A DNA stretch of 64,000 bases. Origin: Nitrososphaerota archaeon (lineage in GTDB: Archaea > Thermoproteota > Nitrososphaeria > Nitrososphaerales > Nitrosopumilaceae). The position numbers were made by a program, and so were the translations under genes. This document shows positions 58,257-64,000 of the stretch, in pieces; within the stretch, counting starts at the first letter, position 1, and the number at the start of each line of letters is the position of its first letter. Under the pieces are notes generated by a model. It did no database searches. It saw only the letters and a program-made list of their open reading frames with translations, and was not told the DNA's origin. The stretch is from assembly GCA_028866895.1 (NCBI GenBank), contig JAGWHF010000002.1, positions 1 to 64,000 on the forward strand. Reading direction: 5' to 3'.

Positions 58257-58523
58257 TCAGTGTCTCATGTGGCCACGTATTGCTGACCATGCCCCGATGC
58301 CGCTCATCGCAGCAGCAATAGCAAGTCCTGCCGCCCACGCTGGCATCTGCAATGGTCCGTGGGGATCATCTTGGGGTGTTATCCCAAGGGCTGAATTGAT
58401 CTTTGCGTACTGCTGATCCTGCTGTGCGAAGGCATGCGGTGCAAAAGTGCTTACCGCTGCCAAGGCCAAAATGCCGAGCATTATGCCAGCACCATGCACT
58501 CTGGCCGGCTTTATTTTCATCAT
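58257..58523 (-). CDS. Small exported/membrane protein
   Basis: 88 aa. Signal peptide 1-33 (ending PHAFAQQ), then a short outer part, a TM helix (MPAWAAGLAIAAAMSGIGAW) and a His-containing tip (RGHMRH). A GAAATAC box and an inverted repeat lie over the start. It is encoded between two members of the beta-sandwich trio, and might be part of the same assembly. Confidence 0.65.
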   Translation of the reverse strand: MMKIKPARVHGAGIMLGILALAAVSTFAPHAFAQQDQQYAKINSALGITPQDDPHGPLQMPAWAAGLAIAAAMSGIGAWSAIRGHMRH

Positions 58524-58549
58524 ACGGTAACGATGACTTGAAACCGTAT
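58522..58549. promoter_or_regulatory. Inverted repeat at the start of the gene at 58257
   Basis: Arms ATACGGT and ACCGTAT with 14 bp between them, spanning the start codon and the likely TATA region of the minus-strand gene. An operator is likely by position. Confidence 0.35.
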
Positions 58550-58894
58550 TTCAACTCGATAGTTTGCAGTGTGTACGTAAGTTCGATCTAAGGTCTTTGG
58601 TATGAAGGGGGTTATACCTTGCGCCAATCCTGAAATTACCAATTGCAAGATAAAAATTGAAATTCCAACTACAAAATGCTAATTTTATGGAACATTGCAA
58701 AAATTCGCTGGGAGTTTTTTCAAGATTTCGGATTAATTCTTAAATATTAAGAATTCCATACATTACTATGTCAAGACCACAAAAGATGGTTTGACTGAGC
58801 GTGGTTCCGCAGGAGACAATGGGCGAACTTGTGTATTGGCACGTTCAATGGAGGTGATCTCCACATGGCCTGCGATATGGGACCCCGCCATTTT
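58524..58894. other. 371-bp spacer with perfect palindrome and orphan promoter
   Basis: The spacer is AT-rich. It contains a palindrome at 58735-58755 and a plus-strand ATG at 58768 that opens only eight codons (MSRPQKMV). No longer gene is supported; a frame from 58791 overlaps the next gene and is rejected. Confidence 0.5.
58735..58755. promoter_or_regulatory. Perfect palindrome containing a TATA box
   Basis: Arms AATTCTTAA and TTAAGAATT (9 bp) around a 3-bp centre. The centre doubles as a TATA box (CTTAAATATT) 24 bp before the ATG at 58768. A promoter whose box is itself an operator, or a hairpin in RNA, would look like this. Confidence 0.5.
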
Positions 58895-59410
58895 TCAATA
58901 TCTGAAGTTTGGTTTCTTTCTCTTTGAGAGTATGAAGAGTACTATCACTATTCCTCCCGCACCGCCTGCCCCTGCAATAACAAGGCTCAGGAAGATAGAG
59001 TCGTACAGGCTGAGAGTTGTGATGTTAAAATCGTAGGTGTCGATATTGCCGGTGTCAGGGTCAAAGAGATCCACCTCAAAGACGTGGTTGCCAGGCTTGT
59101 GAAACACATAATCTGCGTCCCAAGATCCGGGATGCGTGGCTGGGGGGAACTCCTTCATGATCTGGTCCCCGTAGTAGACCTTAACTCCCATCCTGACATT
59201 GTCCAGTTGGGTGCCTGAATGGTCCGAAACGACAAAGTGCACCTTGGTTTCCTTTCCGACGTCTGGGACTGAGGGAGTGGTCGAGACATGGATCTCGTAA
59301 TTGCCCACCCTTGCCGCATCCCTGCTAAAGGGAGGATTCTCCACCTCGTAGGTTATAAGACCTATGAAAAAGGCAAAGTAGACAAACAAAAGGATGTACT
59401 TCTTTTCCAT
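58895..59410 (-). CDS. Membrane-anchored beta-sandwich protein (trio member 3)
   Basis: 171 aa from ATG at 59410, 28 bp after a TATATTATATTT box. An N-terminal helix (YILLFVYFAFFIGLITY), then IHVSTTPSVPDVGKETKVHF, later DADYVFHKPGNHVFEVDLFD, then a TM helix (IFLSLVIAGAGGAGGIVIVL) and a basic end. The similarity to the gene at 57555 is obvious over the whole outer domain. The shared His-x-x-G-N-His pattern could be a metal site. Confidence 0.78.
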   Translation of the reverse strand: MEKKYILLFVYFAFFIGLITYEVENPPFSRDAARVGNYEIHVSTTPSVPDVGKETKVHFVVSDHSGTQLDNVRMGVKVYYGDQIMKEFPPATHPGSWDADYVFHKPGNHVFEVDLFDPDTGNIDTYDFNITTLSLYDSIFLSLVIAGAGGAGGIVIVLFILSKRKKPNFRY

Positions 59411-59432
59411 TGTTTGGAATAACCTTCTTTGG

Positions 59433-59444
59433 TATATTATATTT
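59433..59444 (-). promoter_or_regulatory. BoxA of the gene at 58895
   Basis: AAATATAATATA on the minus strand, centred 28 bp before the ATG at 59410. Confidence 0.55.
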
Positions 59445-59750
59445 CGGTTCTGTGACATTGTGGGTCGACAAATTAACTTGCTCGATTCTCAGGGTTTGGA
59501 TGATCTTGATTTTTCGTCTGGCGCCTGTTTGTACGCACATACTGATAAAACAGGGGATTTGTCCCGCCTCCAAGTCTACTGTTTCAAGAAGACCTGAAAA
59601 ATTTGGTTGTCTACTTTATGCGTGTATGCAACGCAGGTCCGTACCTGACTAATGGGGATCATCAATCGATTTGCACGTGAAGACTTGGACGTGAAAAAAT
59701 TTTCAGGCAGTTCTTGCAAGCAGCAGTGGCAGCTCACATGAGGTACTGGT

Positions 59751-60122
59751 CTATTGCATGCTGCCATTTCTAGGTGGATTGTGACCAATTCTTATTTCGT
59801 TCTGCCGGGCAAACTCAATCATCTCGGATAGACCCATCTCATCAACCAAGAAATGGATGTAATCCTCCTTGACATTTGGAAGACTCTCCTCCGACCCGTT
59901 TACGGGGCTGGTATATCTCTGCATTGGTAGCTGCCTGCCAAGCAGCCTGGAGCACAGCCTCCGGAGCTCCACGACAGTAAACTCGGCAAGCAACGAATAT
60001 TTCAGAGGCAACTCCTCCGAGAAAATTTTGTCCTCATTCTCAATTGAGGTCTTTATCTTGATAATGTCGTCATTCTTTTGCGGTTCATTCGACCCGTCCC
60101 TGAATCTCCCTCCAAAAATCAT
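59751..60122 (-). CDS. Hypothetical protein, 123 aa
   Basis: ATG start about 28 bp after a TATATTTTA box. Soluble and charged, with a central helix (LAEFTVVELRRLCSRLLGRQ) and another near the end (KEDYIHFLVDEMGLSEMIEF). The second half looks like a short helical bundle of the SAP or winged type; not certain. No family recognised. Confidence 0.6.
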   Translation of the reverse strand: MIFGGRFRDGSNEPQKNDDIIKIKTSIENEDKIFSEELPLKYSLLAEFTVVELRRLCSRLLGRQLPMQRYTSPVNGSEESLPNVKEDYIHFLVDEMGLSEMIEFARQNEIRIGHNPPRNGSMQ

Positions 60123-60205
60123 ATATGCTCAAAAAATCCTGTTCTAAAATATAATCGTATGAGACGATCCAGTTTTTTGCACCAAGTCCTGCTGCAGCCC
60201 AACGC

Positions 60206-60448
60206 CTAATTTTTGAATTCATGTTGACGTCTCAAGAGAATCCTGTAGCAAAGCATGGCAGCAATGCCAACTGATATCATTATTACTCCTGTCAAAACTG
60301 TCCAAAAATCATAACCTAGGGCTTGTGACTTTGCATTGTAACCTGACGATTCCCCGTATGCCAGGATAAGTACTCCGCAAGTAACAATAACGATGTCGAT
60401 TTTCCCGTTACACCAGTCAGCTAATCTTCCTCTCAGGATATGCCTCAT
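60206..60448 (-). CDS. Small two-helix membrane protein
   Basis: 80 aa, ATG start. Two helices (IDIVIVTCGVLILAYG, WTVLTGVIMISVGIAAML) with basic ends. The start lies inside the small ORF upstream, in another frame, with 32 bp of overlap. No family recognised. Confidence 0.5.
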   Translation of the reverse strand: MRHILRGRLADWCNGKIDIVIVTCGVLILAYGESSGYNAKSQALGYDFWTVLTGVIMISVGIAAMLCYRILLRRQHEFKN

Positions 60449-60593
60449 CCCTTGATGCCACCCCGCTGAGAATGTGACAAATCACCTCGCGTGGAATACC
60501 AACAGCCTCTGAGGAGGCCTCGCCAAGTTCGTTCAGATAAAGAAAAGCCATTGTGCCTGTTTCCACATAATGCTTGATAACCTTAACTACCAA
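60417..60593 (-). CDS. Small ORF, 58 aa (uncertain)
   Basis: Starts at TTG 60593 (an ATG 17 codons later is an alternative). Reads MVVKVIKHYVETGTMAFLYL then NELGEASSEAVGIPREVICH, resembling the first half of a helix-turn-helix protein. It overlaps the following membrane-protein gene. Could be a real small regulator or a decayed gene. Confidence 0.35.
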   Translation of the reverse strand: MVVKVIKHYVETGTMAFLYLNELGEASSEAVGIPREVICHILSGVASRDEAYPERKIS

Positions 60594-60793
60594 ATTATCA
60601 GTAACTCTTTTACGGTACAGGACTGGTATGAAGTGGTCCTCCAGCCGTACTCGCTCTCACAATGACATTGACAGGCTTCCCTTGACGCCTCATGCAAGGG
60701 CATAAAAGCTACATGCGCGGTCAAATCTGCCTATGGGACCCTATAGGCAAAATGTCGGCAAGGGATGGTACTAGGACCTATTCTGGCAGTTTT

Positions 60794-60802
60794 CTTAAAT
60801 AA
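60794..60802 (+). promoter_or_regulatory. BoxA of the gene at 60823
   Basis: CTTAAATAA centred 25 bp before the ATG; the transcript should be leaderless. Confidence 0.6.
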
Positions 60803-60822
60803 CATTATCGCGTAATAATTGC

Positions 60823-61158
60823 ATGTCTCAGGTGATTGAGGCAGAATACGACGAGTTCCTAAAAGACATAGAAGAGAAACTCCAAAAAATAGATCCGGCC
60901 CTTGCAATGCAGGCAATGTACTATGAGAGAAAGTTCACAGATGTCGAGCCTCACGGAGAGATTGCTGTACAATACAGGAAGGGAACCGACCTTGACGCCA
61001 AAAAATTTGTACTGGGAAGAAGGTATGGATTTGAGATCGCGGCAAGGAACCGAGAACTGGCACTGGTGGGCCTTATGACCCTTGGTACCATATATGAGAT
61101 TTCAAAAGACCCTGAAGTGGAAAAGATAACAGGAACAGTGTCCTGCGCTTCTTATTAG
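60823..61158 (+). CDS. Conserved small cytoplasmic protein, 111 aa
   Basis: The protein is alpha-beta with a helical N-terminus (EAEYDEFLKDIEEKLQKIDP), a strand-rich middle (HGEIAVQYRKGTDLDAKKFV) and a helix with LVGLMTLGTIYEIS. Such a small protein close to tbp appears gene-like in all respects, but I cannot assign a family. It is 146 bp upstream of the TATA-binding protein gene and points the same way. Confidence 0.7.
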   Translation: MSQVIEAEYDEFLKDIEEKLQKIDPALAMQAMYYERKFTDVEPHGEIAVQYRKGTDLDAKKFVLGRRYGFEIAARNRELALVGLMTLGTIYEISKDPEVEKITGTVSCASY

Positions 61159-61274
61159 CAAGATGACGGTACGACGAGGACCGCCTGTCAAGGGGGACCT
61201 CTGCCTGTTTTGACGCGTGCCATGCCTCCCCGGCAGGCAGGATGCAAGACTCCGTGCCTAGAACATGTAATTGG

Positions 61275-61282
61275 TATATATA
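61275..61282 (+). promoter_or_regulatory. TATA box of tbp
   Basis: A perfect TATATATA centred 26 bp before the GTG start. The gene for the TATA-binding protein thus carries a near-ideal binding site for its own product, which allows autoregulation. Confidence 0.65.
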
Positions 61283-61304
61283 GTATGAATTTATACCCTA
61301 ACCA

Positions 61305-61865
61305 GTGCCGCAAACAAAACCAATTGTAGACATCGTAAACGTCGTTGCTTCCGCGTCGGTCGATCAAAAAATCGACCTCGTCGAGATAACCAAAACATTT
61401 CCAGATGTGGAATATCACCCAGAACAATTCCCGGGTCTTGTCTTCAGACTCAAGTCCCCCAAGACTGCCACACTAATCTTCAGTTCGGGCAAGATGGTAT
61501 GCACCGGCTCCAAATCAGAAGAAGCGGCCATCAACGCTGTCAGGACAGTAGTCCAGAAACTGAGGAAGGGCAAGATTAAGATCAAAAACGACCCTGAAAT
61601 CACCATCCAGAACATCGTTGCATCAGTGAGCCTTGGTGGGAAGGTTCACCTCGAGCGTGCCGCACGAAGCCTCCCAAGAAGCATGTATGAGCCGGAACAA
61701 TTTCCAGGCCTCATACACAGGATGCTAGACCCGCGCTCAGTAGTGCTGATATTTGCCTCTGGAAAACTCGTGTGTACTGGCACCAAGAAAGAGTCCGAGG
61801 TATACAGGGCAGTCCACAACCTACACACGCTGCTTGAAGAGAAGAAATTGATGGAATACGAGTAG
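61305..61865 (+). CDS. tbp: TATA-box-binding protein (TBP)
   Basis: 186 aa, GTG start. Two imperfect direct repeats of about 90 residues form the saddle: first VNVVASASVDQKIDL ... EQFPGLVFRLKSPK ... GKMVCTGSK, second QNIVASVSLGGKVHL ... EQFPGLIHRMLDPR ... GKLVCTGTK. The FP-G-L and I/L-F-x-S-G-K phrases are the DNA-contacting core. TBP binds BoxA and recruits TFB and RNA polymerase. An acidic C-terminal tail, present in many archaeal TBPs, is reduced to MEYE. Confidence 0.97.
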   Translation: MPQTKPIVDIVNVVASASVDQKIDLVEITKTFPDVEYHPEQFPGLVFRLKSPKTATLIFSSGKMVCTGSKSEEAAINAVRTVVQKLRKGKIKIKNDPEITIQNIVASVSLGGKVHLERAARSLPRSMYEPEQFPGLIHRMLDPRSVVLIFASGKLVCTGTKKESEVYRAVHNLHTLLEEKKLMEYE

Positions 61866-61895
61866 GTCTCCAATCCTACCATTTCCTTCCGCTTT

Positions 61896-63389
61896 TTATC
61901 CGGTCATCTTGTGTGTGCCTTTTCTCAAAAGCAGGCTTCCGACTAGCGCCACTGAGAGGTTTATCGCAAGCGATATCACTGCGATGTAAACCGGCCCGAA
62001 AAACGTCCCAAAGAGAGAGACAGTTAGCTGTCCAAAGTTATTGGCAGCCTCCACCATGTATATCCCAGAACCAATCCCCGCCAACAGCCCTATGATGAGC
62101 GGCATTCTTTTCAAGGATCTGACATAAAGGCCCAAAAGGACAGCTGGCAGGACCTGGGCGATGAGTATCCCGCCGAGCAGCTGGAGCGAGATGGCATATG
62201 TCGCAGGTACAGCAAAGACAAAACCGAGTGCTATAAACTTGAATGCGGTGGATGATATCTTTGTAATCCTCGTCTCGGTAATTCCACTCATGCCGGGCCT
62301 GAATTCCTTGATTATGTTCCTTGTAAGCAGATTTGCCTGAGCCATTGCCATGATTGCAGCAGGCACAAGTCCCCCCACGAAGATTCCAAGCAGGGCAATC
62401 CCGGAAAACCATCCGGGCAAGGTGTGGAGTATCAGGGATGGCACGACAAGTATTCCCCTTGAACTCTCGGGAAATCCGGAGAGAAACTTCATTGTGGCGG
62501 GTGAAGAGTAGGCCATTATGCCCATCAGTGCTAGGACCGCCAGGCCCACGCCGTAGAGTGGAAGAAGAGCAGTGCTTTTTCTAAGCTTTTCTGCACTCTC
62601 CGAGCTGAGCACGCCGTTTATGGCGTGGGGGTACAGGTACAGTGCAAGCGCACTTCCAAGTATGAGGGTCACGTAAGCAGGTTCCATGTTCTGTGGAAGT
62701 TTCACGTAGCTAGGAGTCATAGGTGCAAACACATGCGCAAATCCACCCATGCCTATGGGTACCGCCACCATCACCACGACGACGGTCGCCCAGATGATTA
62801 CATCCTTGAAGACTGCAGTCAGGGTCGCCCCCCGCAGACCGCTTGTGTAGGTAAACGCTGCGAGGATGACGAAGGATATTAGCAGGGCAGCCTCCTCGAC
62901 CAACTGCGAGTTTGCAATCCCGGCCAGCATCACGGTAAGAACGGCCTGCATTCCAACTATTTGCAATGCTATGTACGGTAACTCCGCCACAATGCCGGTC
63001 ACCGCTATCATTATTGAAAGCGCGGTGCTCCCAAACCTATCCTTTACAAAATCAGACGCCGTAATGTACCCTTTCTCCCTTGCAAGGCTCCACAGCCTTG
63101 GCATCGTGACCATTGCTACGCCGAACGTGAGCATGACATACGGTATTGCAAAAAAATAGAGCGAGCCCTTTGCAAAGACGCCTGACGGGATGGCCACAAA
63201 ACTGTATGCCGTATAGAGGTCGGCACCTATGAGGAAGAATACAAGCCATGTCCCAAGCTTCCTGCCTGCAAGCGACCATTCGTGGACATGGCTGAGGTCT
63301 CCCCTCCTCCAATACTTGCCGTAAAAACCAAGGCCTATGAACAGGGCAAAAAGAGATACAAACACAGCAGTTACGTCTAATCCTATCAA
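61896..63389 (-). CDS. Sodium:solute symporter (SSS family)
   Basis: 497 aa from TTG at 63389, which overlaps the stop of the small upstream gene by 4 bp (TTGA); the longer frame reads into that gene and is not used. About thirteen helices. Signature-type stretches: GADLYTAYSFVAIPSGVFAK, YITASDFVKDRFGS, TYTSGLRGATLTAVFKD, and LGIFVGGLVPAAIMAMAQAN. The family takes up organic acids, sugars, amino acids, urea or panthothenate with Na+. Substrate not fixed; acetate/pyruvate or urea transporters are plausible neighbours in the family. Confidence 0.88.
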   Translation of the reverse strand: MIGLDVTAVFVSLFALFIGLGFYGKYWRRGDLSHVHEWSLAGRKLGTWLVFFLIGADLYTAYSFVAIPSGVFAKGSLYFFAIPYVMLTFGVAMVTMPRLWSLAREKGYITASDFVKDRFGSTALSIMIAVTGIVAELPYIALQIVGMQAVLTVMLAGIANSQLVEEAALLISFVILAAFTYTSGLRGATLTAVFKDVIIWATVVVVMVAVPIGMGGFAHVFAPMTPSYVKLPQNMEPAYVTLILGSALALYLYPHAINGVLSSESAEKLRKSTALLPLYGVGLAVLALMGIMAYSSPATMKFLSGFPESSRGILVVPSLILHTLPGWFSGIALLGIFVGGLVPAAIMAMAQANLLTRNIIKEFRPGMSGITETRITKISSTAFKFIALGFVFAVPATYAISLQLLGGILIAQVLPAVLLGLYVRSLKRMPLIIGLLAGIGSGIYMVEAANNFGQLTVSLFGTFFGPVYIAVISLAINLSVALVGSLLLRKGTHKMTG

Positions 63390-63586
63390 TTCCGGCCTTC
63401 CTTCATGCGTGCAAATGCCATGTAAAACCCGGCAGATGCCACAAGCCAGAATGTCTGGAACCAGTAAAAGAAAGGGATTCCGTAAAACCTCGGCGCATCC
63501 CTGTTGTAGATAGGCACCCATAGGCCCAGAACGGCCGGGACCGCTATCAGCAAGGCAAGCATGACGTGCCTCTTCCTGACATGCAT
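63386..63586 (-). CDS. Small membrane partner of SSS symporter (DUF3311-like)
   Basis: 66 aa with two helices (VMLALLIAVPAVLGLWVPIY, FFYWFQTFWLVASAGFYMAF) and the middle phrase YNRDAPRFYGIPFFYWFQ, as in the DUF3311 proteins that precede Na+/solute symporter genes. Its stop overlaps the symporter start (TTGA), so translation is coupled. Probably a small subunit or assembly helper. Confidence 0.82.
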   Translation of the reverse strand: MHVRKRHVMLALLIAVPAVLGLWVPIYNRDAPRFYGIPFFYWFQTFWLVASAGFYMAFARMKEGRN

Positions 63587-63636
63587 ACCAAGGTTGGGTC
63601 AGATGATACCGATATAAGGATTGAGCATGAGGACAT

Positions 63637-64000
63637 TCACCTCTTACGTTCCTTCTTTCCTATTGCAAGCATGAACATGACACTCTTCCTTTCCGCATGT
63701 GGGGAGAAGAATTCCGTCACCTCGTTGTCATAGAATGTTAGGCCTGTTGCCCCGATGTCAAGCGCGTATGCAGCAAGATACATCCTGCCTGCAGTGATGC
63801 TCGCATCCATCTGTGCCACCCTGTATCCCCTGTTACCAAAGGCCTCCAAGACGTGCTGCAGGTCGGACATGAAGAAGACAGTGGCAGCCGAATCATAGGC
63901 AAGATCCTGGTCCAGCCCGAGGTGCCCTGAAACGTCTCTCATACATCCCTCCTGAAGAACAGCAAGCATGCCATCCGTCTTGTCATAAAAATAAGAGCCG
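63637..64000 (-). CDS. SagB/nitroreductase-family flavoprotein, 5' part outside window
   Basis: At least 121 residues; the frame is open to the window edge, so the N-terminal part is missing. The visible part covers the C-terminal half of a SagB-type nitroreductase: RVAQMDASITAGRMYLAAYA, LDIGATGLTFYDNEVTEF, and VMFMLAIGKKE at the end. The family binds FMN and oxidises or reduces small molecules or azoline rings in peptides. No peptide cluster is visible on this side. Confidence 0.8.
   Translation of the reverse strand, partial: GSYFYDKTDGMLAVLQEGCMRDVSGHLGLDQDLAYDSAATVFFMSDLQHVLEAFGNRGYRVAQMDASITAGRMYLAAYALDIGATGLTFYDNEVTEFFSPHAERKSVMFMLAIGKKERKR

Noticed and set aside
58791-59036. 81-aa plus-strand frame
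   Set aside because: Runs over the end of the well supported gene at 58895 on the other strand and has no recognisable feature.
1-64000. CRISPR array, rRNA or tRNA genes, intact insertion sequence
   Set aside because: No spaced direct repeats, no conserved rRNA stretches, no T-loop/acceptor pairs and no complete transposase were found on reading both strands.

Overview
The window looks like a chromosome segment of an ammonia-oxidising thaumarchaeon of the soil lineage (Nitrososphaera-like, group I.1b). The evidence is an archaeal TATA-binding protein, archaeal proteasome subunits, many leaderless genes with a BoxA/TATA element about 25 nt upstream of the start codon, six surface proteins ending in a PEF(G)-CTERM sorting tail, an Amt ammonium transporter, several copper-handling proteins, and a class III polyhydroxyalkanoate (PHA) synthase locus of the kind known from Nitrososphaera. 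Species assignment is inference; no rRNA or tRNA gene was recognised.

Layout. 0-4 kb: secreted proteins, a cupredoxin and a TPR protein. 4.3-9 kb: a SpoT-like HD hydrolase, then a minus-strand operon EtfB, EtfA and a FixC-FixX fusion that should pass electrons to the quinone pool. 9-16 kb: envelope proteins, including a secreted Lon-like protease, a PsbP/DcrB-like protein and an NHL propeller, plus a degenerate SpoT-like HD protein and several mini-ORFs. 16-22.3 kb: PHA island with PhaE-PhaC, two or three phasin-like proteins (one carrying an AbrB domain), two paralogous alpha/beta hydrolases and a patatin. 22.3-28.7 kb: aldehyde dehydrogenase, an RHH-type regulator next to malic enzyme, a methyltransferase, a nitroreductase and Amt. 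28.7-32.7 kb: C2H2 mini-protein, SIMPL protein, stand-alone Lrp sensor domain, radical SAM enzyme and a PEF-CTERM protein.

32.7-43.3 kb is a probable copper/metal region: winged-helix regulator, small membrane protein, a very large CopC-CopD-beta-propeller fusion with a partner protein, a His/Met-rich PEF-CTERM protein, a decayed pentapeptide-repeat gene, another winged-helix regulator, and a P1B-type ATPase whose CPC metal motif reads GAC. 43.4-44.7 kb holds a linked proteasome alpha-like/beta pair. 44.7-51.9 kb has small zinc proteins, regulators, a HAD phosphatase, an ArsB/NhaD-type transporter and a TPR protein. 52-60.6 kb has more envelope proteins (including three related membrane-anchored beta-sandwich proteins), MsrA, a MacB/FtsX-type permease, an HTH regulator and a second RHH regulator paralogous to the one at 24 kb. 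60.8-64 kb ends with a conserved small protein, TBP, a Na+/solute symporter with its small partner and a truncated nitroreductase-family gene.

Themes that link genes: carbon storage (PHA synthase, phasins, hydrolases, and acyl/semialdehyde enzymes nearby); electron flow from ETF to quinone; copper and redox handling at the cell surface; and a recurring short tryptophan-rich module in three exported proteins. Paralogous pairs or trios (RHH regulators, Lrp sensor domains, HTH regulators, hydrolases, HD proteins, anchored beta-sandwich proteins) are frequent, suggesting local or lineage-specific expansion.
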